DNA of 64,000 nt from Candidatus Dormiibacter inghamiae (GCA_016464825.1 JAEKNQ010000025.1:19649-83648), one strand, 5' to 3'. Positions 17,566 to 26,511 are shown, numbered from the stretch's first letter. The notes: generated from the letters alone by a model not told the origin. Numbers and translations: made by a program.

Positions 17566-18761
17566 CGCCGGCTCCCCATGCCGACCCCCTGAGCCGCCTG
17601 GTGGACCTTTCCCTCGCTCACAATCGCCGGCGCGATCACCATGTCGACCTTCTGGAACTCCCGGATGTCGTGCGCGCCGCAGACGCCCAGGCAGGACCGC
17701 AGGGCACCTGCGAAGTTCTGGGTGCCGTCGTCGACAGCTGCCGGGCCTGTCAGGATGGCCTCCAGGCTGGCTTTGACGCCCACCTCGATGCGAGTGCCGC
17801 GCGGTAGGTTGGGATCGGGCGTCGCCATGCCCCAGTTGAAGCCCCGGGAAGCCGACTCGGCAGCCCCGGCCAGCGGTGAGCCGATCATGACCGCGTCGGC
17901 GCCGGCGGCAAACGCCTTGCAGACATCGGCGCCGATTCGCATGCCGCCGTCAGTGATGACCGCCACACGGCGTCCCCATCTAGCCTGGAACTCCTCTCGC
18001 GCCGCCGCCACGTCGGCGGTGGCGGTGACCTGCGGAACGCCCACGCCCAGCACGCCACGGGTGGTGCAGGCGGCGCCCGGACCCACTCCGACCAGAATGC
18101 CGGCGACGCCTGTCTCCATCAGCTCCAAGGCGGTGTCGTACTGAACGCAGTTGCCGGCCAGCACCGGAATGGAGATGGAGTGGCACAGCTCTTGGAAGGA
18201 GAGCTGGTGGTAGCTGCGGCTGCGGTGGCGGGCGGTCAGCACAGTTCCCTGGACCACCAGCACGTCGGCCCCGGCGGCCTCGATCAGCCCAGCCCGCTCC
18301 TCTGCTCGGGCCGGAATGGTGGAGACCGCACACGGGACCCCCGCGTCCTTGATCTGACGGATCCGCCTCTCTATCAAATCGCGCTTGACGGGTGCTCGGT
18401 AGACGTCCTTCAGGACTTGGTTGACCTCGGCCTTGGCAGCCGCTGCGATCCTCTCGACCACAGGCCGCGAATCCTCGTAGCGAGTGTGCACACCGTCCAG
18501 GTTCAAAACCGCCAGGCCGCCCAGCTTCCCCATCGCGATGGCGAATTCCACATCGACGACTCCATCCATGGCGGAGCCCCAGAACGGGATGGAAAGCGTG
18601 ACCCCGGGCAGCGCGAAACTGATGTCCACCTCGTCGGGATTGAGAGTGACCTGGCCGGGGACCAACGCCACCTCATCGAAGCCGTAGGCGCGGCGCGCCC
18701 GCCGGCCTATACCAATTTCAAGCGAGCTCTCCGCGGGCCTTGCGATCGTTTCGATGGGTAT
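17562..18761 (-). CDS. guaB3: GuaB3-family IMP dehydrogenase-related protein
   Basis: A protein of the IMPDH/GMP reductase fold in the GuaB3 branch, which lacks the CBS domains of GuaB. The core begins [23 protein letters not shown] and continues with SAMDGVV, the active-site loop [16 protein letters not shown] (catalytic Cys), [31 protein letters not shown] and the C-terminal IREFQKV block seen in GuaB3 proteins. Its exact reaction varies between lineages, with IMP oxidation the leading candidate given guaA next to it. No ATG/GTG/TTG lies between a perfect AAAGGAG (18767-18773) and the conserved core. ATA at 18761 (5 bases after it) or ATC at 18755 (11 bases) must initiate. A longer frame to 18986 would begin upstream of the -10 box. 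Confidence 0.87.
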   Translation of the reverse strand: MPIETIARPAESSLEIGIGRRARRAYGFDEVALVPGQVTLNPDEVDISFALPGVTLSIPFWGSAMDGVVDVEFAIAMGKLGGLAVLNLDGVHTRYEDSRPVVERIAAAAKAEVNQVLKDVYRAPVKRDLIERRIRQIKDAGVPCAVSTIPARAEERAGLIEAAGADVLVVQGTVLTARHRSRSYHQLSFQELCHSISIPVLAGNCVQYDTALELMETGVAGILVGVGPGAACTTRGVLGVGVPQVTATADVAAAREEFQARWGRRVAVITDGGMRIGADVCKAFAAGADAVMIGSPLAGAAESASRGFNWGMATPDPNLPRGTRIEVGVKASLEAILTGPAAVDDGTQNFAGALRSCLGVCGAHDIREFQKVDMVIAPAIVSEGKVHQAAQGVGMGSRR

Positions 18762-18792
18762 GCGTACTCCTTTGAAGGGGCGGGTGCCCTTG

Positions 18793-18798
18793 ATTATA
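18793..18798 (-). promoter_or_regulatory. -10 box of the guaB3-guaA promoter
   Basis: A perfect TATAAT on the minus strand, 32 bases before the probable guaB3 start and just upstream of AAAGGAG. No good -35 match is seen at 17-18 bases. The short leader implied supports a start near 18761. Confidence 0.55.
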
Positions 18799-18832
18799 AC
18801 CCCCAGCTGGTGGCCCCTATCCTTATGGCGGC

Positions 18833-19267
18833 ATGGCCATGAAGACGCTGGAATACCTGCCTGGCATCTCGCCCGACGACTGCCGCCGGCTGCGAACGCG
18901 CGGCTACCAGCACTCCAACCAGCTCCTCCATGCAGTGACGCTGCAGATCGATCGCGAACGACTCTCACGAAGAGTGGGCATCTCACCCGACCGCCTGCTC
19001 GAGTTTGGCCGCCAATGCGCTCTGCTCGAGATCTCGGGCATGGATCGCTATCTGCCCATTGTTCGCCGGCTCGGCGTCGGCGGTCTCAAGGACTTGAAGG
19101 TCGCCCAGCCGGAGGCCTTGCATGCCCAGGTGGTGGACGCGGTGGGCATGACCGGGGCGCCCAGCCTAGAGATGGTCCAATACTGGATCAGTCAGGCGCG
19201 CACCTGCGACACCTTGGAAGAGCCTGACCACCTGCCGGCCCAGGTCGAAAGCCCCAACCTCCTCTAG
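18833..19267 (+). CDS. DUF4332 (helix-hairpin-helix-like) protein
   Basis: A 144-residue protein. The segments LPGISPDDCRRLRTRGYQHSNQLL and GISPDRLLEFGRQCALLEISGMDRYLPIVRRLGVGGLKDLK resemble the paired helix-hairpin-helix repeats of DUF4332 proteins, a fold used for DNA or nucleotide binding in other families. No catalytic motif is seen. Two ATG codons (18833, 18839) could start it. It is divergent from guaB3, with only about 70 bases between them. Its stop TAG is followed by a G that makes TAGTG with the next gene (see the carboxypeptidase). Function unknown. Confidence 0.75.
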   Translation: MAMKTLEYLPGISPDDCRRLRTRGYQHSNQLLHAVTLQIDRERLSRRVGISPDRLLEFGRQCALLEISGMDRYLPIVRRLGVGGLKDLKVAQPEALHAQVVDAVGMTGAPSLEMVQYWISQARTCDTLEEPDHLPAQVESPNLL

Positions 19268-20521
19268 TGTCCCGCGCCCCTAGCCATCCCTAAGCTGCCC
19301 GACGCCGGCCGCCGCTCCCGCCTCACCGCGCTGGCGCTGACCGCCGCCCTGGGGCTGCTGCTGGCAGCTCTGGCATTCAACTACTCCCGACCGCCGCCAT
19401 CACTCCTACCGGCGCCAATCGCTCAGGGATCGCCCCAGCCGAGCCAAGCCCAGGCCCTGCCCTGGCCGGGCAGCGCGCAATCTGCGCTTGGTTTGGAAGG
19501 CGCCGGCCTGCTGGCTGCCACGCCCAACGCGCACCCGCAGCCAATCGCCAGCGTGGCCAAGGTGATGACCGCGCTCGTGGTCCTGCAGGAGAAGCCGCTG
19601 GCAGCCGGTGAAGCCGGCCCGCTGCTGCAGATCGGCGATCAGGAGGTGCGCGAGTACGCCGACGCGAAAGCCAACGGTGAGTCTGTAGTGGCCGTCAAGC
19701 AGGGCGAGCAGCTGACCGAGAGGCAGGCACTGGAGGGGCTGCTGCTGCCATCCGGGAACAACCTGGCGGTTCTCCTGTCGCGCTGGGTCGCGGGCTCGTC
19801 TCAGGCGTTCCTGGCGAACATGAACTCGACAGCGGCCGCCCTCGGTCTTCGCGAAACCAAGTTTGCCGATGTGAGCGGTTTCGATCCCGGCACCGTCAGC
19901 ACGCCGAGCGATCTGGTCAAGCTCGGCCTGGCAGCAATGAAGAACCCTGCCTTCGGCGACGTGGTCGGCCAGCCGCAGGCAGATCTGCCAGTGGCGGGGA
20001 CTGTCTACAACGTGAACTACGCCATCGGCCAGGACGGCATCACCGGCATCAAGACGGGCACCACACCCGAGGCGGGCGCCGTTTACCTGTTCTCAGGCAC
20101 GACTGAGCTGGAGGGGCGCAAGCTGGTGGTGGTAGGCGTGGTGCAGGGCCAATCGGCGCTGCCTGACGCTCTCACCGCCGGCCGCACTGTGCTGAAAGCG
20201 GCCAAGGCCGCCATCACAGTGCAAACCGTCGTCAGTCAGGACCAGGTGATCGGGCACTACCACGTCCCCTGGCAGGGAGACGTCGATGTCGTCGCCAAAC
20301 AGGAGATGCGGCTGCCGCTGCTGCGTGGTTCCCCTGTGCGCTACCGCTTGAAGGGCAGACGGCTGACTGGGGCCGCGCCGGCTGGCAGCGATGCCGGCAG
20401 CCTCGAGGTGACGGTGGCCGATGCACCCGGCCTGGTGGCCGTGCGGCAGCAGGTCCCCCTGGCCACAGCCGAGGAGGTCACTGAGCCGTCGCCCTATTGG
20501 CGCCTAACGCGGACGAGCTGA
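19268..20521 (+). CDS. D-alanyl-D-alanine carboxypeptidase (S11 family); start codon unclear
   Basis: A penicillin-binding DD-carboxypeptidase that trims peptidoglycan stem peptides outside the membrane. All three motifs are present: SxxK (IASVAKVMTALVV), SxN (LLPSGNNLAVLL) and KTG (GIKTGTTPEAG). The first standard start in frame (TTG 19493) begins just before the active site and would leave out the signal anchor. The open frame continues upstream to 19268 and encodes a convincing membrane helix (LTALALTAALGLLLAALAF) preceded by basic residues and followed by a Pro-rich linker, so the real start is upstream: ATC at 19286 or another rare codon. Alternatively a one-base indel in the CCCC near 19277-19280 disrupts a gene starting at GTG 19267, which overlaps the previous stop. 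Confidence 0.85.
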   Translation, partial: CPAPLAIPKLPDAGRRSRLTALALTAALGLLLAALAFNYSRPPPSLLPAPIAQGSPQPSQAQALPWPGSAQSALGLEGAGLLAATPNAHPQPIASVAKVMTALVVLQEKPLAAGEAGPLLQIGDQEVREYADAKANGESVVAVKQGEQLTERQALEGLLLPSGNNLAVLLSRWVAGSSQAFLANMNSTAAALGLRETKFADVSGFDPGTVSTPSDLVKLGLAAMKNPAFGDVVGQPQADLPVAGTVYNVNYAIGQDGITGIKTGTTPEAGAVYLFSGTTELEGRKLVVVGVVQGQSALPDALTAGRTVLKAAKAAITVQTVVSQDQVIGHYHVPWQGDVDVVAKQEMRLPLLRGSPVRYRLKGRRLTGAAPAGSDAGSLEVTVADAPGLVAVRQQVPLATAEEVTEPSPYWRLTRTS

Positions 20522-20556
20522 CATCCGGGCGGCGACAGCCGCGGTCTGCGAATGGC

Positions 20557-21599
20557 TCATTTGGTCTCAGTCACCTTTCGGAGCCCGCGGGGATGATCCG
20601 GGTCAAGGCCCATCGAAAGTGCTCGATGAAGCGCCAGCAACTGCCCGGCCACAGCGTACGGCAGCGGGGTGAGACTCTCGGGCAGGCCTGTCTTGATCAC
20701 CAGCGGCCTGCCACTTCGGCCCGGGCGATCGGTGAAGGCTAGGACGTGCGCGCCCTTCCGGACCAGTGCGGCGCCTAGGTCCCGCATCTGCCGCAGGGAG
20801 GGACCTGCCGCCTCCAGCAGCAGGACTGGGAAGCCCTGCTCCACCATGGCCACAGGGCCGTGCATGAAGTCGGCGACGGACTGCCCGTCCGCGACCGAAT
20901 AGCTGGTCTCAGTGATCTTGAGCGCCAGCTCTTCGGCGGTGGCCAAGTGGTAGCCTCGCCCGATCACCGCTAGGCGCTGGCCGCCCAGCCGTTCGGCTGC
21001 CTGCTGGAGAGGGTGGGTCAGCGCGATGGTCTGCCCTAACGCTTCGGGACGCGTTCCAGCGCCTGAGCGAAGTCGGCCTCCGGCCGCATCGCCTGGGACA
21101 GCATGGCAAAGGCGAGGAGGCTTGTCGTGTAGGTCTTGGAGGCGGGCACGCTCCGCTCCTTCCCGGCGTGCATCTCGAGCACCAGCTCGGCCGCTGACCC
21201 CAGGCGAGAGTTCGGCTCGTTGGTGAGCGCGATGGTCAGGCTGCCCTGGTCGCGAGCGGCCTCGATGACGCTGCACACGTCAGGAGAGGCGCCGGATTGG
21301 GAAACGGCCAGGACACAAAAGCCGGCAAGGTTGGGCCTGCCCTTGTAGAGCCCGAAGACCGAGGGGGCGGCGAGAGCGACAGTCAGTGAGTTGCGAATCT
21401 CGAAGAGGTACTTGGCGTAGGTGGCGGCGTGATCCGAGCTGCCCCGGGCGGCGATCAGAAGGCCGGCAGGCTGACGGGCCCTGATCGCCTGGGCGGCCTC
21501 GGCAATGGGAGCCCGACCCGCCCCCAGGGCGGCGGCGACGACGTCGGGCTGCTGCCTGATCTCAGCTTCAAAGGTGCTGCGGCTGTTTGGTGCGGGCAA
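20557..21599 (-). pseudogene. SIS-domain sugar-phosphate isomerase/deaminase (GlmS/AgaS-like), frameshifted
   Basis: Two overlapping frames together encode one double-SIS protein like the isomerase half of GlmS or the AgaS/NagB-II group. The first part (start ATG 21599) has LLIAARGSSDHAATYAKYLFE, VSQSGASPDV and the Glu-containing TNEPNSRLGSAAE, and ends at TAG 21036. The second part has QRLAVIGRGYHLATAEELALKITETSYS, DFMHGPVAMVE and ends at 20557. The frames join cleanly at CGTCCCGAAGCG (about 21043-21050): in one frame it reads RVPKR-stop, in the other RPEALGQT, which continues the protein. One missing base, most simply a C in the CCC run, explains it. It may be a real mutation, a sequencing error or, less likely, programmed frameshifting. 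Confidence 0.8.
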
Positions 21600-21660
21600 G
21601 CTGGATTCACTCTATGCCCCAAAACCAGCCGAAGCCTGAGCTGGTTGCTGGTACTGGCAA

Positions 21661-22266
21661 CTAGAGCCAGCCCTTCGCCCGGGCGGTGCGGAGCGCCTCC
21701 AGCCGGTTTCGGGCGTTGACCTTCTGGATGGCTGCCGAGAGGTGGTTGCGGACTGTGCCTTCCGAGAGGAACAGACGCCTGGCGATGGCGGCGACCGTCG
21801 AACCGTCCTCGCTCTCGGCGAGCACCTCCAGCTCGCGCGGTGACAGTGGGCTGTCGCCTTCACTGAGGGCCTGGGCGGCGAGCTGCGGATCCACCACCCG
21901 CTCTCCGGCGGCTGTCCGCCTGATCGCACCGGCGAGCTCTGTGACCGGAGCGTCCTTCAGCATGAATCCGCTGGCTCCGTTCGCCATCGCCTTGCGCAGA
22001 TAGCCGGGCCGGCCGAAGGTGGTCAGCATGAGCACCTGGCATTCGGGCAGCAGTCGGTCCAGATCGGCGGCAACCGAGAGGCCATCCCGGCCGGGCATCT
22101 CGATGTCCAGCAGAGCCACGTCCGGTCGGAACTGCAACGCTGCGCCGGCTACTTCGTCACCCCTCCCGACTTGGGCCACCACTTCGATGTCGCTCTCCAG
22201 ATTGAGCAGGGCGGTGAGGGCGCCCCTGACCATCTCTTGGTCCTCAGCCAGCAGGACCCTGATCAC
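21661..22266 (-). CDS. NarL/DesR-type response regulator
   Basis: A 201-residue DNA-binding response regulator. The receiver domain is MIRVLLAEDQEMVRGAL with phospho-acceptor Asp54 (ALLDIEMPG), followed by Thr in MLTTFGRPGYLRKA and Lys in FMLKDAP. The C-terminal LuxR-type helix-turn-helix is LSPRELEVLAESEDGSTVAAIARRLFLSEGTVRNHLS. Its ATG overlaps the kinase stop (ATGA). The pair is divergent from an ABC transporter, the usual target of DesKR-like systems. Confidence 0.93.
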   Translation of the reverse strand: MIRVLLAEDQEMVRGALTALLNLESDIEVVAQVGRGDEVAGAALQFRPDVALLDIEMPGRDGLSVAADLDRLLPECQVLMLTTFGRPGYLRKAMANGASGFMLKDAPVTELAGAIRRTAAGERVVDPQLAAQALSEGDSPLSPRELEVLAESEDGSTVAAIARRLFLSEGTVRNHLSAAIQKVNARNRLEALRTARAKGWL

Positions 22267-23432
22267 GCAGCACTTGCAGCGGCCGGCGCCTGCTTCAGCG
22301 GCAGCCTGACGAAGAGCCGGAAGCCGTGGGCAGTGGGACCCGCCTCGAGCTGGCCCTGCCGCGCCTCCACCCGTTCTCGCAGCCCCTGCAAACCGTGGCC
22401 TTGCTTGAACTCGAAGCAGCGCTCAGGGGCGCAACCGTCATCGGTGAGCTCCAGAGTCGCCTGTTCCAGGCAGTGTTCCAGCCGGAGGACGGCGGATGTG
22501 GCGTGGCTGTGGCGGATGACATTGGTCACTCCTTCGCGCAGCGCCCAGGCGAGCGTGGAGTCAAGGGCTGCCGGCAGGGGATTGGACAGGCGCGGGCCGG
22601 TGAGCGCCACGCCGGCTGCCTTGAGCCCGCTTTTCGCATTCACCAGCTCTTGCTCCAGGCTGGGCTGGCGGTACCCCGCGACTGCCTCTCTGACCTCGCG
22701 CAGCGCCTGCCTCCCCACCCGCTCGATGTCGGCGGCTTGCCGAGCCGCCAGCTCGGGTGATTGGCCGGCCAGCCGGTGAGCGAGCTCCGCCTTCAGCACC
22801 ATCACCGACAGGCTGTGTCCGAGCAGGTCGTGGAGGTCTCGGGCGAAACGCAACCGCTCTTCTGAGACTGCCAGCCGCGCCACCTCCTCGCGGGCAGCCT
22901 GCAACTGCCGATTGGAGCGGATCAAGGCCGCGATGCCAACCATGAAGAGACCGGTGAACAGCATGCCGCCCGAATAGAGGGCAGCGTAGTACCAGGGGAT
23001 GCCACCGGCCAATGTGCCAATGAGGATCGCCAGCGAGATGAGGGGGATGAGACTCCAGCCCCGCCAGGAGCGGAAGGCGAACGCTGCCCCGATGACCGGG
23101 AAATAGAAGGCGGCGGCAAAGTCAGCGCCGTCGAAGGAGACGAGGACGAACGACAGGCCGACCAATGCCAGGATGGAGGCCAGAGCCTCGTAGGGGCGCG
23201 ACTTGGCGCGCGGGGCTTCCAGCGATGCGGGAACAGCGCGGGTGATGAGCCAAGTGTCCACGGCCACGAACATCAGCACGGTGGCTGCGACCAGCAACCG
23301 GTCCTGGAGTGAATGCGGACGGCCGTAGTAGGCGGCTGCTTCGAACACCAAGAGCACGAGCCAGACAAGGCCGAGTGCGCGCCAGGCTCTCTGGCGCAGG
23401 CGAACCCGGAGTGCCTCGAGGCGGTGGTCCAT
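22263..23432 (-). CDS. DesK-type sensor histidine kinase (HisKA_3)
   Basis: A 389-residue membrane kinase. Residues 20-170 contain about five or six hydrophobic helices with short loops, so it probably senses the membrane itself. The HisKA_3 dimerisation helix has phospho-acceptor His201 in RFARDLHDLLGHSLSVMVLK. The ATPase domain shows the N-box REGVTNVIRHSHAT and the glycine-rich KQGHGLQGLRERVEA. It is coupled to the response regulator. Membrane fluidity or a cell-envelope drug is a likely signal, inferred from family and from the ABC exporter across the divergent promoter. Confidence 0.92.
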   Translation of the reverse strand: MDHRLEALRVRLRQRAWRALGLVWLVLLVFEAAAYYGRPHSLQDRLLVAATVLMFVAVDTWLITRAVPASLEAPRAKSRPYEALASILALVGLSFVLVSFDGADFAAAFYFPVIGAAFAFRSWRGWSLIPLISLAILIGTLAGGIPWYYAALYSGGMLFTGLFMVGIAALIRSNRQLQAAREEVARLAVSEERLRFARDLHDLLGHSLSVMVLKAELAHRLAGQSPELAARQAADIERVGRQALREVREAVAGYRQPSLEQELVNAKSGLKAAGVALTGPRLSNPLPAALDSTLAWALREGVTNVIRHSHATSAVLRLEHCLEQATLELTDDGCAPERCFEFKQGHGLQGLRERVEARQGQLEAGPTAHGFRLFVRLPLKQAPAAASAA

Positions 23433-23491
23433 TGTTTATCAACGAAGGCTAAGACGACAGTCTGCTCCTGCCAAGTGACAGAGCCCTCGGT

Positions 23492-23505
23492 TTCGTCGTG
23501 ACGAA
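23492..23505. promoter_or_regulatory. Palindrome in the divergent kinase/ABC promoter region
   Basis: TTCGTC and GACGAA flank GT to give a perfect 14-base palindrome in the 140 bases between the kinase (23432) and the ABC ATPase (23573). Position and symmetry fit an operator for the dimeric response regulator encoded by the left-hand pair. This is an inference; no consensus for this regulator is known from the window. Confidence 0.45.
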
Positions 23506-23572
23506 TGTCACCAACACTTGATGAGGTCTGGAACTTTCCCTGTTTCGCCCGGCAGGTTAGGCTCGAAGCGAG

Positions 23573-24520
23573 ATGACAGTCGCTGAGCTGAGAGGTGTCA
23601 CCAAGCGTTTCGGGCCGGTGGAAGCGCTGAAAGGCATCGATCTGGACATAGCCGAGGGCGAGCTGCTGGCGCTGCTGGGTCCAAACGGAGCGGGCAAGAC
23701 GACAGCGATTGGGATGATGCTCGGCCTCCGGCGCCCCAGCACCGGCACTGTCAAGCTCTTCGGGCTGGACCCTGCCGACCGCCGCGCCCGGAGCCGCTGC
23801 GGCGTCATGCTCCAGGAGTCCGGCGTCAACCAGGCGCTGAGCGTGAGCGAGCTCGTGAACCTGTTCCGCGCCTACTATCCCAATCCCATGTCCGCCGACC
23901 GGGCCATCGCCCTGGCCGGCTTGGAGCCAGAAGCGAAGAAGCCGGTGACGAAGCTCTCGGGCGGCCAAAAGCAGAGGCTCTACTACGCACTGGCGGTGGC
24001 CGGCGACCCTGAGGTGATCTTCTTGGACGAGCCGACTGTGGGCATGGACGTGGAGTCCCGGAGGACGTTCCTCGACTCGATCAAGAACTTCGCGGCCGAC
24101 GGCCGCACCATAGTGCTCACCACCCACTACTTGGACGAGGCGGACGAGCTGGCGCGCCGGATAGTCGTGGTGGACCGGGGCCTGATAGTGGCGGACGGCA
24201 CCCCTGACTTCATCAAGTCGAAGGTGGCGGGCCGGCGCGTTACTTTCGACAGTGACCGCGCTCTGACCGAAGCCGACTTTGAAGGCCTGCCGCGCCAGCG
24301 ACTGGAGATCTCCGGCCAGCGGGCGAAGCTGCTGACGGATCAGCCTGAGGATGTTTTGCGAGCGTTGTTCCAGCGCGGCATGGGCATCAAGAATCTGAGC
24401 GTCATGGGCGCCGATCTGGAGGAGGCTTTCCTCGCCCTGACCGCGCACGACAAGGCCGACGCTGGCGCGTCTAGATCGGTTGAGCCGGATTCTTCCCCCC
24501 TTGAGGAGGTGAATCGGTGA
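23573..24520 (+). CDS. ABC transporter ATP-binding protein (DrrA/YxlF-like exporter)
   Basis: A 315-residue ATPase: Walker A LLGPNGAGKTTAIGMMLG, Q-loop MLQESGV, signature LSGGQKQRLYYAL, Walker B VIFLDEPTVGMD and the H-loop LTTHYLDEADEL. The C-terminal about 90 residues form the regulatory tail found in ABC-2 exporter ATPases. The last codons GGTGA overlap the permease GTG start. With the permease it forms a minimal two-gene exporter for a hydrophobic compound, probably induced by the adjacent two-component system. Confidence 0.93.
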   Translation: MTVAELRGVTKRFGPVEALKGIDLDIAEGELLALLGPNGAGKTTAIGMMLGLRRPSTGTVKLFGLDPADRRARSRCGVMLQESGVNQALSVSELVNLFRAYYPNPMSADRAIALAGLEPEAKKPVTKLSGGQKQRLYYALAVAGDPEVIFLDEPTVGMDVESRRTFLDSIKNFAADGRTIVLTTHYLDEADELARRIVVVDRGLIVADGTPDFIKSKVAGRRVTFDSDRALTEADFEGLPRQRLEISGQRAKLLTDQPEDVLRALFQRGMGIKNLSVMGADLEEAFLALTAHDKADAGASRSVEPDSSPLEEVNR

Positions 24521-25314
24521 GCACGCAGGTTATGCCCAGGCCGTCCGGCATGCCGGTGGCGCCGGTGTCGCGAATGCTGCTGGCCTCCCTCAAGGCGCGG
24601 GCCCAGTTCTATCGACACAGTCCGCTGTTCCTGGTGTTCTCGATGTTGCTGCCGCTCATGTTCTACGCGCTCTTCGGCACAGTCTTTGCCCCCAAGAGCG
24701 GAGCCGCCGACTTCTTCGCCTATCTGCTCGGCTCGTATGGCGCCTACGCGGTGAGCAGCATCATGGTCTTCAACATTGGGATCGGAGTGGCGACCGCCCG
24801 GGCGCAGAAGATCGACGTGCTCCAGCGAGCCACTCCGCTACCGGGTTGGGTAGCCATTGCGAGCGAGATCTTCACCGCGATGGCAGTGGCGGTGGTGTCC
24901 CTGATCCCCCTCTTTATCTTCGGCGCTGCGTACGGCCACGTGCAGCTCTCGGCTGCTCGCTGGCTGCTGCTGCTGGTGAGCCTCGTTCTTGGCGCCCTGC
25001 CAGTGCTGGGACTGGGGCTGGCCATCGGTTACGGCGCCTCAGCCAATAATGCGCCGGCTCTGGCGAACCTGATCTACCTGCCGATGTCCTTCCTCTCTGG
25101 TCTCTTCATCCCGCTGACGATCATGCCTGACTGGATCCAGAAGATCGGCGTCTTGTTTCCCACCTACCACTACGGCCAGCTGGCCTGGAACTCCGTCGGT
25201 CAGGGCAAGGAGGATCCTCTCTGGGCGATCCTCTGGCTGATTGTGTGGGCAGCTGTGCTGTTTGGGATTGCCGCCCGCTTCTACCGCCGGGACCAGATGC
25301 GAAAGTTCGCCTGA
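24517..25314 (+). CDS. ABC-2 type permease
   Basis: A 265-residue integral membrane subunit with about six helices: one near 40-60 (SPLFLVFSMLLPLMFYALFGT), then four in 75-200, and a last one near 235-255. The stretch NAPALANLIYLPMSFLSGLFIPL is the conserved ABC-2 segment. The start is GTG at 24517 with GAGGAGG about 6 bases upstream, overlapping the ATPase stop. It forms the exporter with the preceding ATPase. Confidence 0.92.
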   Translation: MSTQVMPRPSGMPVAPVSRMLLASLKARAQFYRHSPLFLVFSMLLPLMFYALFGTVFAPKSGAADFFAYLLGSYGAYAVSSIMVFNIGIGVATARAQKIDVLQRATPLPGWVAIASEIFTAMAVAVVSLIPLFIFGAAYGHVQLSAARWLLLLVSLVLGALPVLGLGLAIGYGASANNAPALANLIYLPMSFLSGLFIPLTIMPDWIQKIGVLFPTYHYGQLAWNSVGQGKEDPLWAILWLIVWAAVLFGIAARFYRRDQMRKFA

Positions 25315-25365
25315 CGCTTTGGGCCGACGCTACAAACGGCGCTGGCGGACCCGGGTTGCAACATC

Positions 25366-26337
25366 TTGGCCCTGGATCGGGTTGTATCCCCTGTGCTCAG
25401 GCAGTTTCGCTTTGGCGTCATCGCTGAGAACGTCCTTAGTCGGCGTGAGCTGACGCGGACAGCCCAAGCTGCCGAGGCAGGCGGCTTCTCGACGCTACTG
25501 ATCCGTGATCATTTCCTGCCCCAGCCATTCGGTCATCAGCTGGCGCCGCTCAGCTCTCTCAGCTATGTGGCAGCCATCACCAGCACCCTGCGTGTGGGCA
25601 GCATGGTTATGGCCAACGACTACCGAAGCCCGGTTCTGCTGGCGAAGGAGGCAGCGACCATCGACGTCCTCTCGGAAGGCAGGTTTGAGCTGGGGCTGGG
25701 CACCGGCTTTTTGCAAGCCGAGTACCGCCAAGCGGACATTCCGTTCGAATCTCCGAGTGTTCGAGTGGGAAGGTTTGCTGAGGCGGTCCAAATCTACAAA
25801 GCCCTCCTCAGTGGAGCACCCGTCACATACTCTGGCGAGCACTATCGCCTTGAAGGCGTCCAGAACTTCCCTCAACCGGTGCAGACGCCTAGGCCGCCGA
25901 TTCTGGTCGGAGCCGGCGGTAAGCGAATGCTTGGCATCGCCGCCCGCGAAGCTGACAGCATAGGCTTGCTCTCAGCTGCCATCACTGATGGGTTGCTGGT
26001 CGAGGATCCGACCAGCCGCCTGGCTCACGCGGTCGAGAAGCGGTTGCACTGGATCAAAGAAGCCGCCGGACCGCGCCTACCTGACGTTGAACTTGGCATG
26101 TTCATGACCCTGCTCCTTCGGGAAGATCGGCCCACGGCCGCCGAGGACCTGATCAGGCAGCGTGGCTGGCGCGGCGTCACCCCAGATCAAGTGCTTGCCA
26201 TGCCGTCGGTTTTCATAGGTTCGCCCGCGGGGACAGTGGAGCTCATGCAGGAGCGCCGGGAGACTTATGGAATCACGTATTACGTGGTGGGACCGTCTGC
26301 ACAGGCTGACGTCGCCCAGCTCATCGGCAGTCTGTAA
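25366..26337 (+). CDS. LLM-class (probably F420-dependent) oxidoreductase
   Basis: A 323-residue luciferase-like TIM-barrel oxidoreductase. It shows FRFGVIAENVLSRRELTRTAQAAEAGGFSTLLIRDHF, the substrate-barrel segment SLSYVAAITSTLRVGSMV, DVLSEGRFELGLGTGFLQAEY and RPPILVGAGGKRMLGIAAREADSIGL. These fit the F420-using branch rather than FMN luciferases, though cofactor choice is inferred. The TTG start at 25366 lacks a clear ribosome-binding site; GTG at 25393 is an alternative. It is read alone, 50 bases after the ABC permease. Confidence 0.87.
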   Translation: MALDRVVSPVLRQFRFGVIAENVLSRRELTRTAQAAEAGGFSTLLIRDHFLPQPFGHQLAPLSSLSYVAAITSTLRVGSMVMANDYRSPVLLAKEAATIDVLSEGRFELGLGTGFLQAEYRQADIPFESPSVRVGRFAEAVQIYKALLSGAPVTYSGEHYRLEGVQNFPQPVQTPRPPILVGAGGKRMLGIAAREADSIGLLSAAITDGLLVEDPTSRLAHAVEKRLHWIKEAAGPRLPDVELGMFMTLLLREDRPTAAEDLIRQRGWRGVTPDQVLAMPSVFIGSPAGTVELMQERRETYGITYYVVGPSAQADVAQLIGSL

Positions 26338-26511
26338 GAGCCACCTGAAGCAGGGCGGCCCCTCTGAGCGGTGCCGAATGCCCCGAGGATCCGGCTCAAA
26401 TTGCGGTTCACCTGTCCGCCTGCCCGCCGCTTTCTGCGTTGAGCCTGGGTCTCAGAGCCTCATGAGACAGCAAACGACCGACCGCCTGCCCAGCCGTTTT
26501 CGGCCACATTG

